Source of the DNA: Psychroflexus montanilacus
Lineage (GTDB): Bacteria > Bacteroidota > Bacteroidia > Flavobacteriales > Flavobacteriaceae
Direction: 5' to 3'
DNA: 64,000 nt
Assembly: GCF_020164535.1 (NCBI RefSeq)
Contig: NZ_JAIQZC010000004.1
Span: 1-64,000, forward strand
Position numbers and translations under genes: made by a program. The notes under the pieces were generated by a model. That model saw only the letters and a list, made by a program, of their open reading frames with translations. It ran no database searches and had not been told where the DNA came from. Positions 43,998 to 54,681 of the stretch are shown here, piece after piece; the first letter of the stretch is position 1, and each line of letters starts with the position of its first letter.

Positions 43998-46900
43998 TTA
44001 CTCAACTATCAGCTTCACTGACTGACTTGCAGTTCCGTCTGAAAGCTTTAAGATATAAACTCCGGAAGACAAGTTGGATCCTATATTCACTTCTACAGTT
44101 GGCGCATTGTCAATCTCTTGATCCAGGACCAATCGACCTTGAAGGTCAAAGATTTTAAAGTCTACGTCATTTCCTGAGAATGCTTTGTTGTGAGAGATTC
44201 TGATAAGTTCCCCTCTTACAGGATTTGGATAAACTACTAACGAAGAGTCCAACTCGAAATCATCATCGCTTAGCGATACTTCTTCAAATTTGATCACAAA
44301 CCTGTCGGTAGCTTTGGAAGCTGGAATGGAGTTGTCCAATTCAAAAGATACTGAAGTAGAAACATCACTTGGCAGCTCTGTCAGCGTTTCCAGGTACCTG
44401 TCGTAAAGGAAAGCTTTGGCGTTGGTAAAGTTCTCTGGTTCAATTTCAAAACGGTAATTACTTCGTGTGGCATTACCGAAGTAAAACGGAACACTATCCT
44501 GAGCAGTTGGCATGGCTCTGCTTTCTATGGACATATAGTTCGGATTTCGGTCAATAGCAAAAGACTCCTCATAATTCCAGACTTTGGTCGCATCAAGGGT
44601 ATCTTTAGCATTGTTGCCATCTGCTCTAAATTTTACTTTCAATCCATCGATAGGTGCATTAGTATTTTCTGCAAAGAGGTTTATGTTAAGATTAGTTAGG
44701 TCTTCTGGAACACTAAATGTGGCGTTATTATTTACATCTGTAGATTTATAAGACTCTCTAAATACAATCGCTGGTGAAGCTGCAGCAGAAACGGTTTCAA
44801 CAAAAAAGGCCTGATTGGGGTCTAAAAATTGATTGGCTGCAGAATTTGAAGGGGTTGTAGTACCATCACTGAAGTCTACAGTTGCGTAACCTCCAAAAGA
44901 GCCTAGAGTTGGATCATAAATATAAACAAACTGGGAACTTACCCCTGAAGAGTTCCCACTTCCAAGCAGGGTCTGCATATCAACTTTAGCCTGGTAAGGA
45001 TTACCCACTAAGGAAAACCCACCTACACTAGTTGCGACGTTCTGAACACCTCTTGAGCCAACAACCAATCTACCTGTGGTTCTCAAAGTAGTCGAAGGAC
45101 CTACTGCAGAATTAGAATTGAGGTTGGTTGACCTATCTCCCCTTATTAGGATAGAGTAGGCAGAACCTGCAGCAAATGTCTCTGAATCCGTGTTAGGCAC
45201 ATTTACCCACTCCTGATTTACAGCGTTCCATCTAAACATAGAAGGATTGCCAGTCAATGTAGCGTCAAATCCATTTTGACCATTTTCAGAACCTGTGATG
45301 TGAGTTCCAAATCCTGGGTTCGGATTTATATTATTAGCTGGATCTACATCAACCGTACCCTCGTTATTTACCCCTTCCTGCCAGTTGTCATTGATACTGG
45401 TTGTTGTAATGACTGGTGAAGACAAATATCTAAAGGCTCTGTTGTTTTCAGGAATAAAGCGTTGAATTTCAAAATCAGTTCCCACAAGACTTCGGTTATT
45501 CCCGTCAAAAGGACCCAAAGCCGCCGTTTCTTTTTCAGTACTTCTAAAAATCACTTTACCAAAATTAGCAAAATCGCCATTTAAGGTTATAGCTTTATCA
45601 AGGATTAAAGTTGCTCCAGCTCTAACTACTACATCAGAAATCAAATTATCTTCTAACAAAGTAACAGTACCATTCTCTATAAAAATACTTTTGTCATCGT
45701 TGAGTCCACCACTAGACCCTTCAGGAGACTCTCCAATTCCAACCGGGATCCATCCATCTGTATCATTGCTATACACAAAATCGTTATCTCCTACACCAGG
45801 AGTCGCATCCAGTTCAGATATACCTGTTTCTTTTATCCATTCTCCAGCCTCATCGTAAACAGGATTTGAATTCCTTACCGTTGGTATATTTCTGTAAAAC
45901 CTTCCAGTTGAATATTCCCAAGTTGGTTTACCACCTGTTTCTGCAAGAGTTCCATGAATATCAATTAAAGACCCTTCAGTATCGAATACTGAAATAAAGT
46001 AAGCATCAAGACCGTCAGAAGTAACCACATCGGCACTCACTAGATCTGGCGTTACTCCATTGTAAATTCCTGAAAATGTAGTGGCGTCAGCAAAACTAAT
46101 GATATAGTAAGATTTTGGTTGTATTGTCCCTGAAAGTTCGATACTTTCTCCAGTGGTGGCGTTATGCAAATAATATACTCTTTCTGAAAAATCCAGAGTT
46201 TCTACACTCATGTTGAATAACTCTACAAATCTTGCATCTTCATTTATACCAGTAGTAGTATCAGGAGCAGCCACTTCAGAAATCAACAAATCTGTTTCAA
46301 AAATAATGTCAAATTCATTACTTACTATTTCTGTGAATCCTGAGGCATTTGCAGACAATGTTAAACCAAAACCTAAAGCAGAGTGTTGTAGTGTATTAAA
46401 GTTGGCATACCCTTCAGGCGACGTGATGCTTTGCGTGATTGGTTCACCATCTAAACTTCCGGTAGATTCAATTACTACCTCAGTTCCAACACTGTCCAAA
46501 TCTAAGTTTCCATTGGTATCTGTATTGGCAACTCTCACGGCAGGAGTCATATTTTCTCCTAAAACGGTTGTTGTAGGCTGAACTATGAATTCTAATCCAT
46601 CACCAACTACATCAATTAAAAACTCACTGCCTTCAAATGCGTTTATTGCATTTGAAAATAATGAACCATCACTTGAGGCCAACTGATTTTCATTTCCGTC
46701 TGCCACGGCAAACTGGATCACTTCCTGATCGGTTATCCCAGATTCGTTTAAAAATAAACTTATGGTATAAGTTTTAGAGCTGGCATCGTTCACACTAAAC
46801 ATGGTATCCGGATCTGAATCAATATCCAATAGGATTTCCGTAGGTGTGATGGTTAAGGTTTGATTGCCCTGGTCTAAGATAGTAGTTCCATCAGAAATAC

Positions 46901-49859
46901 TTAAGCCTTGAATCACGTCTTCCCAGTTTGCCGTGTTCAAAGCACCAGGCACAAATCTTAATCTGGTAATATTAGTAGGAAGATTATCAAAATTTCCAGA
47001 ATCTACCACCTCGAAACTAAACACCTCAACTGCCTCAGCTAACTCATCATTCACATCTGCTATAAGCGTTCCTTCTGGAATTTGACCAGCGATAGGCTCA
47101 ATGATGTCTGTATCCCGAGCGTTGGAATTTCCCGTTAATTTTACATTGTCTAAACCTGAATATCCTGTGAGGCCATCATTTTGAATAAAGTAACTAAAAG
47201 ACACTTCTGAAACTGTATCCGGAATGCTTAAGGTAAATGTTCCTGAAGCATCTTCGGTAGTCCCTCCTTCAAATAAGGTATTACGTCCCTCAGAAACTCC
47301 ATCAAAAAAGACTTCATACTCAATTCTATCACTACTTACGTTGTAACCAACAACTTCCCAGTCAAAACTAAAGTTAACATCAGTATATCCTGAAATATCT
47401 ACGGTCACAAATTCCAGAGAAGCAAATTCTGAAGTGCCATCACCATTATTATCATTAAGATCGTTTTCTCCAAAAATATTATTGACAAAACTGCCACTAG
47501 CTAAAGGCGAAGCATCATCAGAATTAATGACTCCAAAAAATCCATTTCCCCAACCGTTATCAAAAGTGGGAATACTTGTGGAAAATAACCATTCTGGCTG
47601 AGTGCCGTCAAAATCCTGAATCGCAATCACCGGAGTGCCAACATCAAACGGATTACTATCCAATGGGCTTGTACTAATTGTAGGTTCATTTGTTCCTGCT
47701 GTCAGGATTACTCCTGTTGCTTCAGCTGTATAGCCAATATTTGGAAACGTAGCAACCCCATTTACTGCTGGTACAGGATTAATTGGGTCAACCAAATTCC
47801 CAATTGACGAAGCCAAACTTATGTCAGTTGTAATGGATGTATCGATATTTCCATTCTCATCTACGTATCCGACCTGAACCGCAGGGCTGATAAATGCATT
47901 GACTTCTACATCAGTAGGCTGTTGAATAAAATCTATTGCCGTCGCTACAACATTAATGGTAAATTGATTACCGGTTACGCTACCATTGGTGAAATTAGAA
48001 TTGAAATTGGAACCGGTCGCTTCCGCCTGAAAACCGGGATTTGTTTCTGCCACTTCAAACTGAATAATGCTTCCGTCGATAATATTTTCTAAATTCAAAA
48101 TGACTTCTACACTAAAATTATCAGAACCACCATCAGCGATTTCTACTGAAGCAGTTGGTGTGAAAATAACTTCATCGTCAGTAATAGTAGAATAGGTTCC
48201 TGGAATTGCTGCACCTCCAGCATCTTTTACAATTACCTCATTTATCGTATTAGACCAACCAGCGTTATTGAACTCTCCAGGCACGAAGCGCATTTGAGTT
48301 ACAAAAGTTGATACTCCGTCACCACTGGCTTTGTCTTCAATATTGAAATTAAAAACCTCAGCCTGGTCTCCCGGCGCTAAAGCTATTCCGGGTGTTTGAG
48401 TTCCTGGAGCTACCACCTCTGAAGTCTGGTCGTTAAGAAATATTTCGAAAGTCCCGCTGGTTGCTGAAAATGGATCTGCAGTGCTCGCATTGAGTTCACG
48501 TCCAGTTGCAACGCTTGTATGAATTAAATTTGAAAACGTAGCAACACCGTTAACAGCATCGACACTAACAGGTTCGCCATCCAAGTCGCCTGAAGATTCA
48601 AGACTAACCTCGGAAGTTATATCAATATCCAAATTGCCGTTAACATCCACAAAGCCCAATTCTACAGCTGGCTGCATGATTAAGTCTCTTGCAGTGTCAG
48701 TAGGTTGCTGTAAAAAAGCAATGTCAGTGGCTACCACGTCGATGGTAATTTCGTTGCCCAACACTTCAGCTGGGAAAATATTTGTGAATTGTGATCCTGA
48801 GTTATTAGCCTCAAAATCTGCATCTACCTCAGAAATTGAGAGCTGAATTACACTTCTATCAATTATACCAGTCTCATTTAAAACAGCTTCTATAGTATAG
48901 TTTTCTGACGTCCCGTCAGCAATACTAAGAGGAGTATCGGGTTCAAAAATGATTTCTCCCCCCGATACAGAAAAATTACCTGTAATTTCATTACCAAGCT
49001 CGTCTCTTAAAACAAGACTGTTTATAGCTGTTGACCAATTTACAGTATTATTAGGACCTTCAAGAAATTGCATTCTAGTCACATTGGTTGGAAGAGCATC
49101 ACTTGTTCCTAAGTCCTGAATATCAAAACTAAATATAGATTCTGCCTGATTGGCAAAATCCAGTGCCGTTAACGTTTTAGAAGGAACTTGAGTATCTGGA
49201 ATGATGACGACTGAATCTTCATCATTACTATTAATTGGTGTACCCTCAAGTTTTAAGTTATCAATTAAATTATTTCCAGCCGCATTAGATGCACCATTTA
49301 TATTAATTCTTATAACTAATTGTGCTTCATCATTTACATCAGGTAGTGAATTTGATAAATTAAATGTTTTAATTTCTCCACCGCTATCACTTGTTGGGTT
49401 ATAGTTACCTCCAACTAAATCATTAAAATTATCTCCGCCGTCAGTTGAATATTGGACTTGATTATCATTAAACCCTGTAGTTGATCGCCTGGTCCAAAAT
49501 GATAAAACAATATTTTCGAATCCTTCTGTTGAAAAATTGAAATCAATGTTTTTATTATTATTAGACAAAGTTGCTGCTGCTCTAACAGTGAATGCAGAAC
49601 CTGCGCCACTTCCTAGGCAAGCATTCTGGGTAGATCCAACAACTGATTGTGTTGTGGCTGGTTCTAAGTCATGAGTAATAGTTCCATCACCAATAATTCT
49701 GTTAGTTACATTAACGGGTGAAGGAAATCTATTTCCTGTAGTTTCTGTGGGACTATTAAAATTCCAACAGTGGATTACCTCTTGAGCATGGATAAGTTGA
49801 GCGGAAAATAAGAGGATGATAAGAAAACTTATAAACCTAGGACGTAAAAGTTTATTCAT
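43998..49859 (-). CDS. Giant T9SS-secreted protein with repeated beta modules and a lamin-tail-like domain
   Basis: About 1,953 residues. The signal peptide is MNKLLRPRFISFLIILLFSAQLIHAQ. The start was moved to the ATG at 49859 because the TTG at 49880 lies in the promoter box. The body alternates two module types, each present about three times. One has TNVTRMQFLEG, an EIIFEPD-type strand and a NxSGxIDxSVIQ-type end. The other has an FxQQPTD start and a VDxNGNxD turn. A lamin-tail-like LISEVAAPDTTTGINEDARFVELFN segment lies near two thirds. The last 85 residues are a T9SS sorting domain (VVYPNPVRGELIRI, FDLQGRLVLDQEID, SSGVYILKLSDG). Function is likely adhesion or surface structure. Confidence 0.85.
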   Translation of the reverse strand: MNKLLRPRFISFLIILLFSAQLIHAQEVIHCWNFNSPTETTGNRFPSPVNVTNRIIGDGTITHDLEPATTQSVVGSTQNACLGSGAGSAFTVRAAATLSNNNKNIDFNFSTEGFENIVLSFWTRRSTTGFNDNQVQYSTDGGDNFNDLVGGNYNPTSDSGGEIKTFNLSNSLPDVNDEAQLVIRININGASNAAGNNLIDNLKLEGTPINSNDEDSVVIIPDTQVPSKTLTALDFANQAESIFSFDIQDLGTSDALPTNVTRMQFLEGPNNTVNWSTAINSLVLRDELGNEITGNFSVSGGEIIFEPDTPLSIADGTSENYTIEAVLNETGIIDRSVIQLSISEVDADFEANNSGSQFTNIFPAEVLGNEITIDVVATDIAFLQQPTDTARDLIMQPAVELGFVDVNGNLDIDITSEVSLESSGDLDGEPVSVDAVNGVATFSNLIHTSVATGRELNASTADPFSATSGTFEIFLNDQTSEVVAPGTQTPGIALAPGDQAEVFNFNIEDKASGDGVSTFVTQMRFVPGEFNNAGWSNTINEVIVKDAGGAAIPGTYSTITDDEVIFTPTASVEIADGGSDNFSVEVILNLENIIDGSIIQFEVAETNPGFQAEATGSNFNSNFTNGSVTGNQFTINVVATAIDFIQQPTDVEVNAFISPAVQVGYVDENGNIDTSITTDISLASSIGNLVDPINPVPAVNGVATFPNIGYTAEATGVILTAGTNEPTISTSPLDSNPFDVGTPVIAIQDFDGTQPEWLFSTSIPTFDNGWGNGFFGVINSDDASPLASGSFVNNIFGENDLNDNNGDGTSEFASLEFVTVDISGYTDVNFSFDWEVVGYNVSSDRIEYEVFFDGVSEGRNTLFEGGTTEDASGTFTLSIPDTVSEVSFSYFIQNDGLTGYSGLDNVKLTGNSNARDTDIIEPIAGQIPEGTLIADVNDELAEAVEVFSFEVVDSGNFDNLPTNITRLRFVPGALNTANWEDVIQGLSISDGTTILDQGNQTLTITPTEILLDIDSDPDTMFSVNDASSKTYTISLFLNESGITDQEVIQFAVADGNENQLASSDGSLFSNAINAFEGSEFLIDVVGDGLEFIVQPTTTVLGENMTPAVRVANTDTNGNLDLDSVGTEVVIESTGSLDGEPITQSITSPEGYANFNTLQHSALGFGLTLSANASGFTEIVSNEFDIIFETDLLISEVAAPDTTTGINEDARFVELFNMSVETLDFSERVYYLHNATTGESIELSGTIQPKSYYIISFADATTFSGIYNGVTPDLVSADVVTSDGLDAYFISVFDTEGSLIDIHGTLAETGGKPTWEYSTGRFYRNIPTVRNSNPVYDEAGEWIKETGISELDATPGVGDNDFVYSNDTDGWIPVGIGESPEGSSGGLNDDKSIFIENGTVTLLEDNLISDVVVRAGATLILDKAITLNGDFANFGKVIFRSTEKETAALGPFDGNNRSLVGTDFEIQRFIPENNRAFRYLSSPVITTTSINDNWQEGVNNEGTVDVDPANNINPNPGFGTHITGSENGQNGFDATLTGNPSMFRWNAVNQEWVNVPNTDSETFAAGSAYSILIRGDRSTNLNSNSAVGPSTTLRTTGRLVVGSRGVQNVATSVGGFSLVGNPYQAKVDMQTLLGSGNSSGVSSQFVYIYDPTLGSFGGYATVDFSDGTTTPSNSAANQFLDPNQAFFVETVSAAASPAIVFRESYKSTDVNNNATFSVPEDLTNLNINLFAENTNAPIDGLKVKFRADGNNAKDTLDATKVWNYEESFAIDRNPNYMSIESRAMPTAQDSVPFYFGNATRSNYRFEIEPENFTNAKAFLYDRYLETLTELPSDVSTSVSFELDNSIPASKATDRFVIKFEEVSLSDDDFELDSSLVVYPNPVRGELIRISHNKAFSGNDVDFKIFDLQGRLVLDQEIDNAPTVEVNIGSNLSSGVYILKLSDGTASQSVKLIVE

Positions 49860-49877
49860 AATAAGCTTGAATTTGGT

Positions 49878-49885
49878 CAAAGATA
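49878..49885 (-). promoter_or_regulatory. -7 element before the giant T9SS gene
   Basis: The minus strand reads TATCTTTG, an exact TAnnTTTG match, 18 bp upstream of the ATG at 49859. It overlaps the alternative TTG start at 49880, which argues against that start. No -33 TTG is clear. Confidence 0.6.
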
Positions 49886-50105
49886 TAAAAAAATGAGTTG
49901 TGAAAATATAAGCCTAATCCAAAATATACCTCTATCTACTTCATTATCAGATCAATGAAGCAATAAAAGTTAAATTAAGCAATTATTAGTAAATTTTGTT
50001 AAATTAACTCAAAACTATATACGGCTAAATCTTGACTTTGGTTTGAAATGTGATTCTAACTCACTGAGGCATTTCAAATCAGACTAACTGTTTGATTGAC
50101 AGGCT

Positions 50106-53100
50106 CTAATTCAGTTTAAAACTGATGTTATTCTGTTCTAATTCTGATATCAATTCATTGCAAATATTCACCTTTTTAGTCTTGCTTGGCATGTGGATTT
50201 TAATCTTGTTTTTCATCTCATAAACCACAAAATTTAAAACGTGATCTCCGGTATGGTTTGAGAATAGTTCCTGCATTGCTAAAACTTGAGACTCCGATAA
50301 ATCAGCCACATCCATTTGGATCGTCAGTTTTTTAGCATTTTCTTTCAGCACATCCTGCAATTGCTTGAAGCCTAAAAAGCCAATACGTACTCGTCCAGGC
50401 TCTCCCGTTTCCCGATTGATAAACTGAGTCCCTTTCAACTTGACATGCACAAAATTATCCTGAATCAAAAAGTGTCTAAATTTCAGGTATTCTTCTCCAA
50501 AAATCCAGAATTCGTGGCTTTCGTTGTAATCTTCCAAAACAAAGGTCGCGAAGCCTTTACCCGTTTTACTGACTCTATGATTCACATCGGTCACCACACC
50601 AGCCAAGCTGATTTCTTTATTTAAATTATCTTCGATATGAGCCATATCTCTAAGGTTGGCATTGCAAAACGAATTGATTTCTAATTTAAAATCGTCCAGG
50701 GGATGACCCGATAAAAACAATCCCACCACTTCTTTTTCAGCCTTCAAAGTTCGCATGGTATGCCAGGGTTCACAAGGTGGGACTTCGGGCTCCGGAATCT
50801 GCACTTCGCTGGCTTCCCCAAACAAACTTACCTGCGCCGAGTTCTTGTTTTCCTGATACCTGGAGGCGTACTTAATGACTTTTTCCAAAAAGGTCAGTTC
50901 ACCTTCAGTCACCTGGAAGTACTGAGCGCGATGCACTTCGCCAAGGCTGTCAAAGGCTCCAGCGTAAGCTAAACTTTCAAAGGCTTTTTTATTGGCTGCA
51001 CGCAGGTCGATGCGTTTAGCCAAATCAAAAATCGATAAATACTGTCCGTCTTGTTTTCGATGCTCAACAATGGTATTGACTGCTCCGCCGCCAACCCCTT
51101 TGATGGCACCCATCCCAAAACGCACGGCATTGTCTTTGTTCACCGAGAATTTATAGTAAGATTCATTCACATCTGGTCCCAACACCGGCAAATCCATTCG
51201 CTTACACTCTTCCATAAAGAAGGTGACTTTTTTGATGTCACTCATGTTATTGGACAACACCGCTGCCATATATTCTGCCGGGTAATGCGCTTTCAGATAG
51301 GCGGTTTGGTAGGCTATAAACGCATAGCAGGTGGAGTGGGATTTGTTGAAAGCATAACTGGCAAAAGCTTCCCAGTCTTTCCAGATTTTCTCAAGCTTTT
51401 CTTCATCATGACCATTGTCTTTCGCCTGATTGATGAATTTAGGTTTAAGTTTTGCCAGTACATCTTTAAGCTTCTTACCCATGGCTTTACGCAGAATATC
51501 CGCCTCACCCTTGGTGAAACTGGCCAGCTTCTGCGACAGCAGCATCACCTGCTCCTGGTAAACCGTAATCCCATACGTTTCCTCCAGGTATTCTTTCATT
51601 TCAGGTAAATCATAGGAAATCTCCTCGTCCCCGTGTTTTCGCTTGATAAAACTCGGGATATATTCCATCGGTCCGGGGCGGTAAAGCGCATTCATCGCAA
51701 TCAAATCCTCAAACACCGTAGGTTTTAAATCCTTCATGTGCTTCTGCATCCCAGGCGACTCATACTGGAAAATCCCGACGGTTTCTCCACGCTGGAAAAG
51801 TTCGTAAGTCTTTTCATCATCCAGAGGAAAGGCTTCAGGATCCAACTCTAAACCATGACGCGCTTTCACAATATCGACGGTATCTTTAATCAGGGTGAGC
51901 GTTTTCAAGCCAAGGAAGTCCATTTTCAGCAGTCCGGCATCTTCCACCACCGAGTTGTCGAACTGAGTCACATATAAATTGGAATCTTTGGCAACCGAAA
52001 CGGGAACAAATTTGGTAATATCGTCCGGGGTGATGATCACCCCACAGGCATGAATCCCAGTGTTCCTTACCGATCCTTCCAAAATTCTAGCCTGGTTGAC
52101 CGTTTCTGCTTCTGGTGAATCCTGTTCCGAAATCGAGATCAATTCCAAAACCTTATCGATTTCTTCTGCTCTAAATTTCTTCCGAATTTCCTTTTCGTCC
52201 AGCCCAAAAATCTTGCTCAGTTTGGACATATCCGGAATCAATTTGGCAATGCGGTCGGCTTCATAAAGCGGTAAGTCCAGTACCCTGGCCGTATCCCGAA
52301 TCGCTGACTTGGCTGCCATCGTTCCATAAGTAATGATCTGCGCCACCTGATTTTCGCCATACTTATCGATCACATAATCCATGACTTTGCTTCGACCTTC
52401 ATCATCAAAGTCAATATCAATATCGGGCATACTCACACGCTCCGGATTCAAAAACCGCTCAAAAAGTAAGTCGTATTTTATAGGATCGATGTTGGTGATT
52501 TTCAGGCAATAGGCTACGGCACTCCCCGCCGCCGACCCTCGACCAGGTCCGACTGAAACGCCCATTTTCCTGGCCTCCCGAATGAAATCTTCTACGATCA
52601 GGAAGTACCCCGGATAACCCGTATTGGCAATGACCGACAATTCGAACTCTAAACGCTCCTTAATGTCTTCACTAAGATCGCCGTAGCGTTCTTTTGCCCC
52701 TTCAAACGTCAGATGTTTTAAGTAAGCATTTTCACCACGTTTCCCTCCATCCTCCTTGTCTTTGTCATCGAGAAACTGTTCTGGAATGGTAAAGGCAGGA
52801 AGCAAGACATCCCTAGCCAGTTCAAAAGCTTCTACCTTTTCAGCAATTTTTTCGGTATTGGAAATAGCTTCCGGTAAATCTTTGAAGAGTGATTTCATCT
52901 CTTCCGCCGATTTAAAGTAATATTGGTCATTTGGCAAACCGTAGCGGTAACCTCTACCTCTGCCAATTGGTGTGGCTTGCTTTTCACCGTCCTTTACACA
53001 CAACAAAATATCGTGAGCATTGGCGTCTTTTTGGTCGGCGTAATAGGTGTTATTGGTTGCCACCAAATTGATGTCATGTTTTTGGGCTAGTCGAATCAAA

Positions 53101-54470
53101 GCTTCATTTGCTCTTTCTTCATCTTCCTGCTGATGGCGCATAATCTCCACGTAAAAATCATCTCCAAAAGTTTCTTTCCACCAGAGCATAGCTTCCTCAG
53201 CCTGATTTTCACCTATATTCAGAAGTTTACTGGCGATTTCACCATACATACTTCCCGACAATACGATCAAATCCTCCTTGTAAGTTTCAATAACTTTTTT
53301 ATCAATTCTTGGGACGTAGTAAAAGCCTTTGGTAAATCCAATCGATGACATTTTTGCCAGATTATGATAGCCTTTTTTATTTTTAGCTAAAATCACCATT
53401 TGGTAACCATTGTCTTTGTGAGAGCGGTCCAAATGATCCTCACACACAAAAAACTCACAGCCAATAATAGGTTTTATAGGCTGAGCGGCAGCTTCATCGC
53501 CCTCAGAAGCCACCGACGCATTGTGTTTTTTGACGACATTCACAAAATGAAATGCCCCCATCATATTGGCGTGGTCGGTAATCGCTACCGCCGGCATATT
53601 GTGCTTTGCCGCCGCAGCCACCAAATCTGGAACCGCCGTAGTTGACTGCAATACTGAAAATTGGGTGTGGTTATGCAGATGCACAAAACTCGATTCCTGC
53701 AGCTGTTCCAGATTTTCATCCAGCTCCGCTTTAGAAGGGCCTTTCTCTTCTGATTTTGCTTCTTGCCTGGCTTTTAAACTGGCCGAAGCTTTTTTAAGGT
53801 TAACGTGATTCAGCCCTACCTTATCGATAGGCTGAGCGTGCTTAGCTCTAAATTCTCGCAAGTATCCAGCTTCTGCCTCAAGTTCTTTCTCCGAATAGTT
53901 TCCGATGCGGATCAATTCCAAAAAACAGCGCGTGGTGGCTTCCACATCGGCAGTAGCATTGTGGGCTTCATTAAAAGGCTCACCAAACAAATATTCATGC
54001 AATTCTGTAAGTGTGGGCAGTTTGAATTTACCACCACGTCCGCCAGGAATTTTACATAAAGTCGCTGTCTTTTCAGTACAGGTATCCAATACCGGCATAG
54101 ATCCCATCGGCGATTCAAGTTGAGCGCGATGAAATTCTGCGCCCATCACATTCACATCAAAGCCTACATTCTGCCCCACGACAAATTTCGACCTCAACAA
54201 AGCTTCATTGAACTCCTCTAAGACATAGCCCAGTGATTCTCCCTTCTCCTGAGCCAAAGCCGTAGAAATTCCGTGAATTCGCTCGGCATCATACGGAATA
54301 TCAAAACCCTCTGGACGCACCAGATAATCCTTAGCCTCCACCAAATTCCCCCACTCATCGTGCACCTGCCAGGCGATTTGTATGGCTCTTGGCCAGTTGT
54401 CGGTATCGGTGACTGGAGCGTTCCAGCGTTTAGGTAAGCCAGTGGTTTCGGTATCAAATATGATGTACAT
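50106..54470 (-). CDS. dnaE: DNA polymerase III alpha subunit with N-terminal DEDDh exonuclease domain
   Basis: Replicative polymerase with its own predicted proofreading domain. Residues 1-185 are a complete DEDDh exonuclease: D6 and E8 in FDTETTG, D105 in GFDVNV, H170 and D175 in AHNATADVE. A linker follows to about 260. The PHP domain starts at HLHNHTQFS (264-272). The polymerase core includes PDIDIDFDDEGR with catalytic aspartates, GRGSAAGSAVAYCLKI and LRKAMGKK. An OB-fold lies near 1,280 (SLAGVVTDVNHRVS). The 1,454 residues equal a normal DnaE plus the exonuclease. It is flanked by repeats and is a single gene. Confidence 0.95.
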   Translation of the reverse strand: MYIIFDTETTGLPKRWNAPVTDTDNWPRAIQIAWQVHDEWGNLVEAKDYLVRPEGFDIPYDAERIHGISTALAQEKGESLGYVLEEFNEALLRSKFVVGQNVGFDVNVMGAEFHRAQLESPMGSMPVLDTCTEKTATLCKIPGGRGGKFKLPTLTELHEYLFGEPFNEAHNATADVEATTRCFLELIRIGNYSEKELEAEAGYLREFRAKHAQPIDKVGLNHVNLKKASASLKARQEAKSEEKGPSKAELDENLEQLQESSFVHLHNHTQFSVLQSTTAVPDLVAAAAKHNMPAVAITDHANMMGAFHFVNVVKKHNASVASEGDEAAAQPIKPIIGCEFFVCEDHLDRSHKDNGYQMVILAKNKKGYHNLAKMSSIGFTKGFYYVPRIDKKVIETYKEDLIVLSGSMYGEIASKLLNIGENQAEEAMLWWKETFGDDFYVEIMRHQQEDEERANEALIRLAQKHDINLVATNNTYYADQKDANAHDILLCVKDGEKQATPIGRGRGYRYGLPNDQYYFKSAEEMKSLFKDLPEAISNTEKIAEKVEAFELARDVLLPAFTIPEQFLDDKDKEDGGKRGENAYLKHLTFEGAKERYGDLSEDIKERLEFELSVIANTGYPGYFLIVEDFIREARKMGVSVGPGRGSAAGSAVAYCLKITNIDPIKYDLLFERFLNPERVSMPDIDIDFDDEGRSKVMDYVIDKYGENQVAQIITYGTMAAKSAIRDTARVLDLPLYEADRIAKLIPDMSKLSKIFGLDEKEIRKKFRAEEIDKVLELISISEQDSPEAETVNQARILEGSVRNTGIHACGVIITPDDITKFVPVSVAKDSNLYVTQFDNSVVEDAGLLKMDFLGLKTLTLIKDTVDIVKARHGLELDPEAFPLDDEKTYELFQRGETVGIFQYESPGMQKHMKDLKPTVFEDLIAMNALYRPGPMEYIPSFIKRKHGDEEISYDLPEMKEYLEETYGITVYQEQVMLLSQKLASFTKGEADILRKAMGKKLKDVLAKLKPKFINQAKDNGHDEEKLEKIWKDWEAFASYAFNKSHSTCYAFIAYQTAYLKAHYPAEYMAAVLSNNMSDIKKVTFFMEECKRMDLPVLGPDVNESYYKFSVNKDNAVRFGMGAIKGVGGGAVNTIVEHRKQDGQYLSIFDLAKRIDLRAANKKAFESLAYAGAFDSLGEVHRAQYFQVTEGELTFLEKVIKYASRYQENKNSAQVSLFGEASEVQIPEPEVPPCEPWHTMRTLKAEKEVVGLFLSGHPLDDFKLEINSFCNANLRDMAHIEDNLNKEISLAGVVTDVNHRVSKTGKGFATFVLEDYNESHEFWIFGEEYLKFRHFLIQDNFVHVKLKGTQFINRETGEPGRVRIGFLGFKQLQDVLKENAKKLTIQMDVADLSESQVLAMQELFSNHTGDHVLNFVVYEMKNKIKIHMPSKTKKVNICNELISELEQNNISFKLN

Positions 54471-54681
54471 GAAGCAGGATTTTGGACCATAAAATTAGCA
54501 AAAAACAGAAGTTAAATGAGGATTTCTTCGGAATTTGTCTCTGCAAAATTATATGTTTTTAGAGAGTAAGCTTTCAGCCTCAGGTTCACTTGAATTTAAG
54601 ATCAGGGTTTCCAGAAAAAAATTGAATGTATTCGACATCCTGATCAATTTGCAAAGCCTGAAACCTCCAAAATAAAAGAAT
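54471..54681. other. Upstream region of dnaE
   Basis: About 210 bp without a gene; the dnaE promoter should be here. No consensus -7 box was found. The hairpin array begins at 54682. Confidence 0.4.

Noticed and set aside
49860-49880. TTG start for the giant T9SS protein
   Set aside because: It would put seven residues before the signal peptide and overlaps the -7 box; the ATG at 49859 gives a normal signal peptide.
50042-50078. Terminator of dnaE
   Set aside because: TTTGAAATG/CATTTCAAA pair across a 19-nt loop but no U-run follows on the minus strand, so it is not listed.
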